NCBI GenBank assembly: GCA_900100895.1
Contig: FMTX01000006.1
Coordinates: forward strand, 1 to 64,000
Reading direction: 5' to 3'
DNA: 64,000 nucleotides
From: Lachnospiraceae bacterium YSD2013
GTDB lineage: Bacteria > Bacillota > Clostridia > Lachnospirales > Lachnospiraceae
Shown here one piece after another: positions 8,564 through 16,713 of the stretch. The position numbers and the translations under genes were made by a program. Numbering within the stretch: the first letter of the stretch is position 1; the number at the start of each line of letters is the position of its first letter. The notes beneath the pieces are model-generated. The model had not been told where the DNA came from. It ran no database searches and worked only from the letters and a program-made list of their open reading frames with translations.

Positions 8564-9484
8564 ATGCCTATTAAAATACAGGATTCTTTGCCTGCTCAGG
8601 CAATTTTGGAGAGTGAAAATATATTTGTAATGACGGAGAACAGGGCTATGCATCAGGATATTCGTCCCTTGAATGTCCTCATCATGAACCTGATGCCCAA
8701 TAAAGAGATTACCGAGACTCAGATTCTCCGTAAACTCTCAAACAGCCCTCTGCAGGTTAACGTTGAACTCTTACAGACTCAGAGCTACACCCCCACACAC
8801 GTGGACGCAAGCCACCTGGATTCTTTTTACACTACCTTCGATAAGGTTAAGGACAGAAAGTTCGACGGAATGATTATTACCGGCGCGCCGCTTGACTATG
8901 TTAAGTTTGAAGACGTGGCTTACTGGAAGGAAATGACCGAGATTTTCGACTGGTGCGAGACGCATGTTCACTGCACATTCTTCCTGTGCTGGGCTTGCTT
9001 CGCGGCACTTTATTATTACTACGGACTCGAGCGCTTCGACAGGGCAAAGAAACTGTCCGGCGTATACAGCCACCATGTATTAAAGCCCACATCACCCCTT
9101 TTCAGAGGCTTTGATGACATATTCTATGCGCCTCATTCAAGAGCAATGGGTATCGAGCGTGAGAAGATAGAGAACACTCCGGGCCTTGAACTTATGGCAT
9201 ACTCTGACGAAGCCGGCGTTGCTATCGTTAAGACCGAGGACTCCAGAAAGTTCTTTGTGGGACTTCATGCAGAATATGATGCCAACACCCTTTCGGATGA
9301 GTACTTCAGGGATCTGGGCAAGGGAATGAATCCCGATATTCCCGTCAATTACTTCCCGGATGACGATCCTACCAAGAAGCCCATCGTTAACTGGCGCTCC
9401 ACAGGACAGCTTTTATATACGAACTGGCTCAATTATTATGTATATCAGTCGACTCCGTACGACGTTAACACAATCGGACGATAA
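8564..9484 (+). CDS. metA: Homoserine O-acyltransferase (MetA family)
   Basis: 306 aa. It activates homoserine by acylation, the first committed step of methionine synthesis. The class I glutamine amidotransferase-like fold is intact: catalytic Cys142 in FFLCWACF, and the His/Glu pair in GLHAEYD. Position 111, which was shown in the family to steer acetyl-CoA (Glu) versus succinyl-CoA (Gly) use, is Asp here (GAPLD). I infer acetyl preference, not certain. No SAM riboswitch fits in the 19-base gap upstream, so any methionine control would act from a more distant promoter. Confidence 0.93.
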   Translation: MPIKIQDSLPAQAILESENIFVMTENRAMHQDIRPLNVLIMNLMPNKEITETQILRKLSNSPLQVNVELLQTQSYTPTHVDASHLDSFYTTFDKVKDRKFDGMIITGAPLDYVKFEDVAYWKEMTEIFDWCETHVHCTFFLCWACFAALYYYYGLERFDRAKKLSGVYSHHVLKPTSPLFRGFDDIFYAPHSRAMGIEREKIENTPGLELMAYSDEAGVAIVKTEDSRKFFVGLHAEYDANTLSDEYFRDLGKGMNPDIPVNYFPDDDPTKKPIVNWRSTGQLLYTNWLNYYVYQSTPYDVNTIGR

Positions 9485-9507
9485 CACGCACCCCGAAGGG
9501 AGGCACT

Positions 9508-9918
9508 ATGAGGGTTCTTGTAATAGACGGTCAGGGCGGCAAGCTCGGCGCCTTGGTAGTAGAATCTATAGTCAAAGAAAAAATTGATTGCGAACTGTAC
9601 GCAGTCGGTACCAATGTTCTTGCCACATCAGCTATGCTCAAGGCAGGCGCAGACAACGGCGCGACGGGAGAGAATCCGGTAAAAGTTTTATCGAGTGACG
9701 CAGATGTCATAATTGGGCCGATTGGGATTATCGCCGCAGATTCACTTCTCGGCGAGGTGACGCCTTTAATGGCAACATCCGTCGGAAGCAGTAACGCAGT
9801 TAAGCTTTTGATACCCGTAAGCCATTGCAACAACAAGGTTATAGGTGTCAAGAATCTTTCCATGAACGAAATGGTCAAAGAAACAGTTGAAGCATTAAAA
9901 AACATTGTGCTACAATAA
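9508..9918 (+). CDS. DUF3842 family protein
   Basis: 136 aa, full length for DUF3842, a small protein family of unknown function in anaerobic Firmicutes. The start MRVLVIDGQGGKLG resembles a dinucleotide-binding beta-alpha-beta turn. ADVIIGPIGIIAADSLLGE and ISELL-like C-terminal helices follow. A consensus GGGAGG precedes ATG 9508. It sits between metA and an ECF transporter S component; no function can be deduced from that alone. Confidence 0.8.
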   Translation: MRVLVIDGQGGKLGALVVESIVKEKIDCELYAVGTNVLATSAMLKAGADNGATGENPVKVLSSDADVIIGPIGIIAADSLLGEVTPLMATSVGSSNAVKLLIPVSHCNNKVIGVKNLSMNEMVKETVEALKNIVLQ

Positions 9919-9933
9919 ATTTATCACAATTCA

Positions 9934-9978
9934 TATAATGGCGTCATGAAGGCGCTGCAATCGTTCAAGACGATGATA
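9934..9978 (+). promoter_or_regulatory. Candidate promoter and two-hairpin leader of the ECF transporter gene
   Basis: TATAAT at 9934-9939 is followed by two short hairpins: GCGTC-ATGAA-GGCGC (9941-9955, one wobble pair) and ATCGT-TCAAG-ACGAT (9960-9974). No good -35 is seen. The hairpins lack a T run, so they are not a terminator of the DUF3842 gene. I do not recognise a known riboswitch. Confidence 0.35.
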
Positions 9979-10003
9979 TCAACGAGGAAATGAGGTATTT
10001 AAG

Positions 10004-10534
10004 ATGTCATCGAGAAATAATTTATACAGAATGGTACTTGCCGCAATGTTCCTGGCTCTTTGCCTGGTATTGCCTTTCCTGACCGGACAGATTCCGCAGA
10101 TAGGACAGGCGCTTTCACCTATGCATATTCCGGCATTGTTGTGCGGTTTCTTTTGCGGACCCTGGTACGGTCTTGTTGTGGGACTTATCGGTCCTGTTTT
10201 AAGATCCTTGCTGTTTGGAATGCCTAAGCTTGTGCCTACAGCCATAGCTATGAGCTTCGAACTTGCAACATACGGTTTTTTGAGCGGACTTCTTTACAAG
10301 CTTTTCCCCAAGAAGATTCCCTTTATATACGTTACATTGATTATTTCAATGATTGTCGGACGTGTTGTGAACGGTTGCGTGAATGCAATCTTCGCAGGTA
10401 TCAACAAAACGCCTTACGGACTTCAGGCTTTCTATACCGCAACAGTTGTTAAGACGATTCCAGGAATCATCCTTCACATCATATTGATTCCCGTGATTGT
10501 AATCGCTCTCAGGAAATATACGACCAAGGAATAA
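10004..10534 (+). CDS. ECF transporter S component (substrate-binding membrane subunit)
   Basis: 176 aa with about five or six hydrophobic segments. The pattern LSPMHIPALLCGFFCGPWYG and FGMPKLVPTAIAMSFELATYG is characteristic of vitamin-type S components of energy-coupling factor importers. S subunits bind the vitamin and work with the shared EcfA/A'/T module, which is not in this window. Substrate cannot be fixed from sequence; a folate- or pantothenate-type vitamin is possible. GAGGAAATGAGG upstream supplies the ribosome binding site. It is a single gene, bounded by a terminator. Confidence 0.85.
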   Translation: MSSRNNLYRMVLAAMFLALCLVLPFLTGQIPQIGQALSPMHIPALLCGFFCGPWYGLVVGLIGPVLRSLLFGMPKLVPTAIAMSFELATYGFLSGLLYKLFPKKIPFIYVTLIISMIVGRVVNGCVNAIFAGINKTPYGLQAFYTATVVKTIPGIILHIILIPVIVIALRKYTTKE

Positions 10535-10547
10535 TGAAATACACTAA

Positions 10548-10572
10548 AAGAAGCCTGTAGGCTTCTTTTTTG
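10548..10572 (+). terminator. Rho-independent terminator after the ECF S component gene
   Basis: AAGAAGCC (10548-10555), loop TGTA, GGCTTCTT (10560-10567), then TTTT. Confidence 0.85.
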
Positions 10573-10629
10573 TTGTCGGAAAAGGAAGCCGATTCGGCGC
10601 TTTTTAAGCAATTCTTAAGCTTTCTCAAT

Positions 10630-10658
10630 TTGCAAATGAAGGTCTTACATGATAGAAT
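10630..10658 (+). promoter_or_regulatory. Promoter of the MBOAT operon
   Basis: TTGCAA (10630-10635), 17-base spacer, TAGAAT (10653-10658) preceded by TGA, giving an extended -10. It lies 35 bases before the MBOAT start. Confidence 0.65.
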
Positions 10659-10693
10659 AAACGGGTGCAGAAAGATAATTTGGAGCATTAAAA

Positions 10694-12166
10694 ATGGTAT
10701 TTAGTTCACTGCTGTTTTTGCTTTGTTTCCTCCCTCTGTGTCTGGGTGTTTACTACGTAGCGCCGCACTTTGTTAAGTCTACTGATGACGGGCACAAGCT
10801 TAAGAACAGCATTCTTCTTGTTTTCAGTTTCATATTTTATGCATTCGGCGGGGTTAAATATCTCGCCTTAATGATGTTTGTAATTTTTATTAACTGGGCA
10901 GGCGGCTTCTCTGTTCATAAGGGCCGTCACAAAAACGGCGCAAGGACTTTCTTCCTTGTGCTTATTTTGCTTGCAGATATAGGAGTTCTGTTTTTCTTTA
11001 AGTATTTCAATTTATTCACGGCAGTTCTTGAGAATCTTCTTTATCCGGAACTTGCCAAGGGCGGAAGAATGGTCAATATCTGGACCATCACCGGTAACGG
11101 GGCACTCGGGTGGCCCGAGGTGGTGCTGCCCATAGGTATTTCTTTTTACACTTTCCAGGCTATGTCATATGTTATAGACGTGTATAAGAGTGAGGCCGAT
11201 CTTCAGACCGATATCTTTAACTTCGCGCTATACATTTCATACTTCCCGCAGCTGATTGCGGGCCCTATTGTTCAATACAGAGATATCGAGAAGCAGCTTT
11301 CCATGAGACAGGAGACCGTGGATCGCTTTACATCGGGTATTATGCGATTCTGTTACGGCCTTGCCAAGAAAGTGCTTATTGCCAATACTCTCGGCGAGAT
11401 GGTCGACACTATCTGGAAACTTGATATTACTAAGATTGGTGCCACTACAGCATGGCTTGGAGCGATAGGTTATTCGTTCCAGATTTATTACGACTTCTCC
11501 GGATATTCCGACATGGCTATAGGTCTTGGCAAGATGTTCGGATTCGAGTTTAAGGACAACTTTAACTATCCTTATCAGGCAGAGGGCATTTCGGATTTCT
11601 GGCGCAGATGGCACATTTCTTTGTCATCATGGTTTAAACAGTATGTGTATATTCCGCTTGGCGGTAACCGCGGCTCGCAATTTGCGACGTTTAGGAATCT
11701 TTTTATCGTATTCCTGCTTACGGGTATCTGGCACGGCGCCAATTGGACTTTCTTTATATGGGGCCTTTCTTACGGAATTTTGATTATTCTTGAAAAGGCC
11801 TTCCTTAAGGATTTCCTTGAGAAATTCAGGTTTAAGACACTTATCAGACTGGTGACTTTTGTAATAGTTACCATTCTGTGGATTGTATTCAGAGCAGACA
11901 ATATTTTGCTTGCGGGCACGTTTATTTCGAAGCTTTTTATGAAAGGAAGCGAGCATATTAATGCACTTTCTTTCCTGTCGGGTAAGAGAGTGCTGACGCT
12001 TGTTGCGGCAGTTTTATGCGGAGGCGTTATTCAGAAGCTGCCTATCAGCAAGAACAGTCGATTCCTTAAGTTTTTGTCGGGTATTTTTACCCTTGTATTA
12101 TTTGTAATAAGCGTTATTTTCCTGGTTAACAGCACTTACAATCCTTTTATTTACTTCCAGTTTTAG
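10694..12166 (+). CDS. MBOAT family O-acyltransferase (AlgI/DltB-like)
   Basis: 490 aa, polytopic membrane protein with about ten hydrophobic helices. The C-terminal half carries the MBOAT signature: SDFWRRWHISLSSWFKQYVY and the catalytic His in LTGIWHGANWTFFIWG. The family moves acyl, usually acetyl, groups across the membrane to envelope polysaccharides or teichoic acids. The next gene (9 bases later) encodes an AlgX/AlgJ-like SGNH partner, so the pair is best read as a polysaccharide O-acetylation system rather than D-alanylation; no dltA or dltC is nearby. Confidence 0.93.
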   Translation: MVFSSLLFLLCFLPLCLGVYYVAPHFVKSTDDGHKLKNSILLVFSFIFYAFGGVKYLALMMFVIFINWAGGFSVHKGRHKNGARTFFLVLILLADIGVLFFFKYFNLFTAVLENLLYPELAKGGRMVNIWTITGNGALGWPEVVLPIGISFYTFQAMSYVIDVYKSEADLQTDIFNFALYISYFPQLIAGPIVQYRDIEKQLSMRQETVDRFTSGIMRFCYGLAKKVLIANTLGEMVDTIWKLDITKIGATTAWLGAIGYSFQIYYDFSGYSDMAIGLGKMFGFEFKDNFNYPYQAEGISDFWRRWHISLSSWFKQYVYIPLGGNRGSQFATFRNLFIVFLLTGIWHGANWTFFIWGLSYGILIILEKAFLKDFLEKFRFKTLIRLVTFVIVTILWIVFRADNILLAGTFISKLFMKGSEHINALSFLSGKRVLTLVAAVLCGGVIQKLPISKNSRFLKFLSGIFTLVLFVISVIFLVNSTYNPFIYFQF

Positions 12167-12174
12167 GAGACACT

Positions 12175-13716
12175 TTGAGTAGCGGTAAGAAGAGAATACT
12201 TAAGAAAATTTATATAGGTTTATTCGTTGCGATGATTTCACTTCCGTGGATTGTATGGGGCGGAGTGCGCATTTTTGCGCCCGATTACTTTGCGGAGCAG
12301 TCTGATTTGAGCAAGGAAAAGCGTAATAAGAACGAATTTAAACTTTCCGACCTTATAGATTCGGGAGAGGGTCTTTCGTCTTATATTGATGACAGAGTTC
12401 CTTTCAGAGGCGGTTTTATAAGCATTTACCAGACTTATGACGGTAAGACCGAAAAGGTTTATCAGGATGTGATGCGAAGCGTCATTTCTTTCTTTTCCGG
12501 GAAGGGTCCGGAGCGTAAGGAAGTGGGTAAGCTTGATTCGATGTTCGGCGGAGATAGTTCCGGTGGCGGTACATCTGACAATGAGCCCACTCAGGAGATA
12601 ACCGAAGGCAAGAATCACGAGCATTCTTTGTATGTTGCGGAGATTGAAAAGCCCGAATGCGAGAAATCGGGATACATTCTTTATAAATGCAGGGAATGTG
12701 AATACACGCAAAAAGACATTACGCCGCCCAAGGGACATGATTTGATGCTTATCAAAGAATCAGAGGTCTCGTATGACAGTTACGGATATAAAGCGTATAT
12801 ATGCAAAGAATGCGGCAAGTTTGAGGTCAAAGACTTAGTATCCAAGTATGTAGACACCACATATATGGCTCCGCAGATTGTGGGCGGAACATTGCTGGGT
12901 CGCGATAATTGGATGTATTATGCTGATAATAACGCGATGGACTACTATACAGGAATCAATGTCCTGACGGAAGAGCAGATGAAGAGCTATGCCGACAAGG
13001 TTAACAGATTGCAGGAACTTTGTAATGCAAGAGGCATGTCGTTAGTTATTATGTTCATGCCTAACAAAGAGCAGGTATATCCCGAATACATGCCTACGAT
13101 GGAAGTATACAATCAGTACAAGCGAGTACAACAGCTTACGGACTATCTGAACGCCAATACATACACATCGTGCCTGTATCCGTTAGAGGCGCTTAAGACG
13201 GCTGAGATTTTCTGGCCCGTTTATTACAAGTATGATTCACACTGGAATCATATGGGAGCATTTGTGGGCCTTCAGGAAATGTACAAGGTTCTCGGAATTG
13301 AGACTACCAATCCGATGCTTCTCGGGGCTCCGGTTTGCCCTACTGACAGAAATGACCTGTTACTTCTCGGAGGATTAAGTCCGGACAATTACAATAATGA
13401 CTCAGAGTTCGTACCCAATTACAAGAACGATATTTATGTGGACGGACTTGATGTACATGCCGACATCTGCCATACATATTCATCGTCGCCCAATGCATGT
13501 AAGCTTGTAATGCTCGCGGATTCTTTCAGGGAGATGATGACCCCGTACATTACCAAAGACTTTTCGGAGTGTGTAATAGCGCACAGAAACGTTACCGATA
13601 GTGTGGCAGAGGACATTAAGAACTGTAATATATTGGTAATCGCTGCAGTTGAGAGAGAAGACACTAGTTTGTTTTGCTGCATAGATAAAGTTATAGCTAT
13701 TTTAGAACAGCAATAA
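12175..13716 (+). CDS. SGNH/AlgX-like (DHHW-type) acetyltransferase partner with a cysteine-rich insert
   Basis: About 513 aa. One N-terminal membrane helix (IYIGLFVAMISLPWIVWGG), then a segment like AlgJ/AlgX proteins (SDLIDSGEGLSSYIDDRVPFRGGF). Residues about 140-220 hold an insert with two CxxC units each ending near GH or V (YKCRECEY, YICKECGK). After that the SGNH-like domain has GRDNWMYYADN, MPNKEQVYPEY, the His/Asp element YDSHWNHMGA, and MLADSFREMM. Such proteins complete acetyl transfer outside the membrane for the neighbouring MBOAT. Start is TTG 12175 with TAGGAG just upstream; the gap to the MBOAT gene is 8 bases. The cysteine-rich insert is not part of standard AlgX. Confidence 0.8.
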   Translation: MSSGKKRILKKIYIGLFVAMISLPWIVWGGVRIFAPDYFAEQSDLSKEKRNKNEFKLSDLIDSGEGLSSYIDDRVPFRGGFISIYQTYDGKTEKVYQDVMRSVISFFSGKGPERKEVGKLDSMFGGDSSGGGTSDNEPTQEITEGKNHEHSLYVAEIEKPECEKSGYILYKCRECEYTQKDITPPKGHDLMLIKESEVSYDSYGYKAYICKECGKFEVKDLVSKYVDTTYMAPQIVGGTLLGRDNWMYYADNNAMDYYTGINVLTEEQMKSYADKVNRLQELCNARGMSLVIMFMPNKEQVYPEYMPTMEVYNQYKRVQQLTDYLNANTYTSCLYPLEALKTAEIFWPVYYKYDSHWNHMGAFVGLQEMYKVLGIETTNPMLLGAPVCPTDRNDLLLLGGLSPDNYNNDSEFVPNYKNDIYVDGLDVHADICHTYSSSPNACKLVMLADSFREMMTPYITKDFSECVIAHRNVTDSVAEDIKNCNILVIAAVEREDTSLFCCIDKVIAILEQQ

Positions 13717-13729
13717 AGGGAGAATTTTT

Positions 13730-14941
13730 ATGAGAAAGATATTTGAAAGAATGTCTGCTGTTGCGCTTGCTGCGTTACTCATGACAGCTTCTTTGACCGC
13801 GTGCGAAAAGCCGGTTAAATTGTCCGCAGAGGCCGAGACTGAGGCTACGGTAGTTATTTCGGAAATGCCTCTTGTAGAGCCTGAACCTGAGCCCGAACCG
13901 GAGCCGGAGCCTGAACCGCAGGTATTTAATGTAAAGCTTTGTGCGGTGGGTGATGACCTTATTCACGACAATCTCATCAATTCCGGTAAACAGGAAGACG
14001 GAACCTACAATTACGACCATTTCTACGAGCATGTGCTCGATCAGCTTGCTCAGTACGACATCAGAGTTATTAACCAGGAAACCGTTCTTGTAAACGACCC
14101 TAGCAACTACTCAGGCTATCCTCGCTTCGGAAGCCCCTATGAGGTCGGTGAAGCCGTTATTAAGGCAGGCTTCAACGTAGTTACACACGCTACCAATCAC
14201 TCGTATGACAAGGGCGTTAACGGTGTTCTTTCATCCGTAGCTTTCTGGAGAGAGCATCCCGACATTCTTATGGTCGGAATGTATGACAATGAAGAAGATT
14301 TCAATACCATACCCGTTAAGGAGTTTAACGGTATTAAGATAGCTTTCCTTAACTATACTTATGGCTTGAACGGACTTGCCCTTCCTGACGACAAGCAGTA
14401 TCTCGTTAACACTTTGTATGACGATGACAAGATTGTTTCAGATATTCAGAAAGCCCGTGAGCTTGCTGACTTCGTAATCGTATTTCCTCATTGGGGTACT
14501 GAATACGTCTATGAAGCTACTACATATCAGCGTAACGAGGCCAAGATTTTTGTGGATGCCGGCGCAGATTTAATTATCGGTGCGCATCCTCACGTAGTAG
14601 AGCCTTTGGAGATTCTAGTGGCTGACGACGGTCGCGAAGTTCCCTGTTACTGGTCACTCGGCAACTTTATTTCTTCTCAGAGCGAAGTTCCGAGAATGTT
14701 AGGCGCCATGGCAGAAGTCGAAATCGAAATGACCGAAGGCGACGAACGCGCACACCTCGTATCCGCCGAAATGGAGCCTTTAATGACCTTTATAAGCAAA
14801 GACACGAAGTTTATCACAACTTATATGCTTAAGGACGTTACAGAAGAAATTGCTTCGGAACATTGGCTTACCAAGAAGGGTTTAACAGTAGAAAAGATTC
14901 AGGCACTGTATGATGATATAACAGGTACGGAAGAAGAATAA
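13730..14941 (+). CDS. CapA family lipoprotein (poly-gamma-glutamate capsule-type metallophosphatase fold)
   Basis: 403 aa. The signal peptide ends in a lipobox (SLTACEKP), so it is membrane-attached. A rigid (Glu-Pro)7 spacer is followed by the CapA/PGA_cap domain: AVGDDLIHDN, INQETVL, ATNHSYDKG, FPHWGTEY and IGAHPHVVEPLE, which are the metal-binding motifs of a calcineurin-like fold. CapA proteins act in capsule polyglutamate export or anchoring. No capBC is nearby, so the substrate is unknown. It follows the SGNH gene by 13 bases and belongs to the same surface-polymer operon. Confidence 0.9.
   Translation: MRKIFERMSAVALAALLMTASLTACEKPVKLSAEAETEATVVISEMPLVEPEPEPEPEPEPEPQVFNVKLCAVGDDLIHDNLINSGKQEDGTYNYDHFYEHVLDQLAQYDIRVINQETVLVNDPSNYSGYPRFGSPYEVGEAVIKAGFNVVTHATNHSYDKGVNGVLSSVAFWREHPDILMVGMYDNEEDFNTIPVKEFNGIKIAFLNYTYGLNGLALPDDKQYLVNTLYDDDKIVSDIQKARELADFVIVFPHWGTEYVYEATTYQRNEAKIFVDAGADLIIGAHPHVVEPLEILVADDGREVPCYWSLGNFISSQSEVPRMLGAMAEVEIEMTEGDERAHLVSAEMEPLMTFISKDTKFITTYMLKDVTEEIASEHWLTKKGLTVEKIQALYDDITGTEEE
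13877..13918 (+). repeat. Seven imperfect hexamers encoding (Glu-Pro)7
   Basis: Seven GA(G/A)CC(N) units in tandem encode a Glu-Pro spacer between the lipobox and the CapA domain. The repeat count could change by slippage in steps of two residues without breaking the frame. Confidence 0.85.
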
Positions 14942-14968
14942 AATATTTGAGGGGTTTGGGACATTTTT

Positions 14969-16258
14969 ATGAAGAGGTATAGGTTAATACTGTTTATGAT
15001 TATTTGTAGTCTGCTCACAGCTTGTGGGCAGACTACGTCTGTTTCTGAAGCAATCGTATCTTCTACTTCGGAAACAATGATAAGCGAAAGTGTTACAGAG
15101 ACTGAACCGGAACGGGCTGAAGAAATTCTTGAAGAAGTTTCTGCGGGAGATGTTTACGATGAGACTATTCAAAGGCCTGAGATGAAAGAAGCTTATTCGA
15201 ATTGGCGAGAGGCCTATTTGGACTACATAGAATATCAAGCGTGGGAAACAGCTAAATGGGTTGCAGACTGGTGGAAAAGACCACTTACAAAGGAAGACAT
15301 AGAATGGGAAATCAACCATAACAGTTACTATTTAATTTATGTAGATAATGATGATATTCCGGAATTGTTTATCAGTTCAAACAGTTTTGCGGGGGGATGT
15401 GATGTTGCAACTTATTACAATAAAAGTTGTATTAATTGGCATTTGAGAAATGAATCGGCTAAATATATACCTAATTCAGGATATCTATATACCGATGCTA
15501 AAGGTGCTGTGTATATTACGAGATTGGTAAATGGAAAGTTTGATATAGTGATGACCGGCGAATACCATATTTATTATCCGGGAGAAAATTGGGACATTGA
15601 AGAGTGCGAATATTGGATTGGTAAGGATTCTGATGATGTCACACAGGACGATTTTAAAATGGATTATGAAAACACTGTGACTGAACAAGAGTATAAGGCA
15701 GCTATTGCAAAATACATGGATATAGATAAAGCGGTTTGGGTAGGAGACGAAGATATAGAGTATCAGTACGAAGAAATAGTATCAATTTTAAAAACAGGAC
15801 ATACAAGGTCCGATAATCACAGGTATGAATTGATTCGGACAGACATTACATGGGATCAAGCTTTTGAAGCGGCCCAAAAGGCAGATGGATATCTTGCAGT
15901 TGTTACAGGTGAAGATGAATACGAAACAATTAGAGAGCAAATAGAAGATGAAAATCTAAAGGATTCCCTTTTTTATGTATCATATATTAACGGTAAAAAC
16001 GGAGAGGAAAACAAATGGATTTATTCTGATAAAACGGAGGAAACAGCCGACTTTATCCTGCACCAGAACTGTCAGTATGGAGATTCCGAATACTCAGTGG
16101 ATAACGGAGAATTGAATTTTAGAGATGATGATGTCGGAATAATAAAGTATAGCAGTTCTGACTCGGATATATATTTGTATCTTGTTCCTAAAGACTTGCT
16201 TGCATATGCAGAGAAATATAAAGGGAGAATCGGTTATATCATCGAATACGATGAATAG
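14969..16258 (+). CDS. Lipoprotein with a C-type-lectin-like C-terminal domain
   Basis: 429 aa. The signal peptide has lipobox LLTACGQ. A Ser/Thr/Glu-rich spacer leads to a middle domain of unknown type (about residues 60-275, including YLIYVDNDDIPELFI, which resembles a repeated motif of clostridial surface proteins). The C-terminal 150 aa begin HRYELIRTDITWDQAFEAAQ and continue DGYLAVVTGEDEYETI, the W..A...GYLA.V....E pattern of C-type lectin-like folds; the later half is less canonical. It is more AT-rich than the CapA gene 27 bases upstream. Probably a surface-exposed binding protein; ligand unknown. Confidence 0.7.
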   Translation: MKRYRLILFMIICSLLTACGQTTSVSEAIVSSTSETMISESVTETEPERAEEILEEVSAGDVYDETIQRPEMKEAYSNWREAYLDYIEYQAWETAKWVADWWKRPLTKEDIEWEINHNSYYLIYVDNDDIPELFISSNSFAGGCDVATYYNKSCINWHLRNESAKYIPNSGYLYTDAKGAVYITRLVNGKFDIVMTGEYHIYYPGENWDIEECEYWIGKDSDDVTQDDFKMDYENTVTEQEYKAAIAKYMDIDKAVWVGDEDIEYQYEEIVSILKTGHTRSDNHRYELIRTDITWDQAFEAAQKADGYLAVVTGEDEYETIREQIEDENLKDSLFYVSYINGKNGEENKWIYSDKTEETADFILHQNCQYGDSEYSVDNGELNFRDDDVGIIKYSSSDSDIYLYLVPKDLLAYAEKYKGRIGYIIEYDE

Positions 16259-16286
16259 AAAACTTCGAGGTGGGTCTGAAACGCTA

Positions 16287-16465
16287 TTTTTGACTAAGTC
16301 AGCATTTGAAATGGCTGTTAGTCAAGGATTTGCTCCCGTTTTTTGTATTAGATCAGATATTTTATGGCTAAAAATAATGTAATACATATATTTAGTCATA
16401 AAATGAAATAGATAATGCTAAAATCGTTGACTAAACCGAATGCTTATAAGCCATTTAGTCAAAAA
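16287..16465. repeat. Cluster of TTGACTAA/TTAGTCAA dyads in a gene-free region (possible MITE remnant)
   Basis: In a 453-base stretch without a gene, the octamer TTGACTAA or its complement occurs at 16290-16297, 16318-16325, 16427-16434 and 16455-16462, with a near match at 16392-16398. The first two form one imperfect hairpin and the last two another. The outermost copies extend to TTTTTGACTAA and TTAGTCAAAAA, like terminal inverted repeats of a 179-base element. Confidence 0.5.
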
Positions 16466-16516
16466 CGTGTCAAAAAAGACGGGCGAAGCAAGCGACGAGT
16501 ATTGCACAGCCACAGA

Positions 16517-16547
16517 AAAGGCCATCCCGGGTGTCGGGATGGCCTTT
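16517..16547. terminator. Strong inverted repeat, probable terminator or transcription barrier
   Basis: Perfect 13-bp arms AAAGGCCATCCCG (16517-16529) and CGGGATGGCCTTT (16535-16547). The A and T tails are part of the stem, which allows use on either strand. Confidence 0.6.
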
Positions 16548-16573
16548 AAAATGCAGTAATATCAATACAACAA

Positions 16574-16600
16574 GAGAGCTACCGAGTATCGGTAGCTCTC
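16574..16600. repeat. Perfect 12-bp inverted repeat
   Basis: GAGAGCTACCGA (16574-16585), loop GTA, TCGGTAGCTCTC (16589-16600). There is no T run on either side; function unclear. Confidence 0.5.
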
Positions 16601-16671
16601 CTGTTATTGAGAATGGTACATTGGGGTTATGGGGTATGTTTAAAATATACAGATAAGTCATTAACAAAGAA

Positions 16672-16713
16672 TTAACCGAAATTAAAAAATATTAATTTCG
16701 GTTAACTTTTTTT
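16672..16713. terminator. Bidirectional terminator between the convergent lipoprotein and activase genes
   Basis: TTAACCGAAATTAA (16672-16685) and TTAATTTCGGTTAA (16692-16705), followed on the + strand by a run of seven T. It ends at the stop codon of the minus-strand gene. Confidence 0.75.

Noticed and set aside
13877-13918. Possible CRISPR-like repeat
   Set aside because: The units are contiguous hexamers in a coding frame with no spacers.
16470-16667. 65-aa open frame in the gene-free region
   Set aside because: It runs through inverted repeats and terminators and has no ribosome site.
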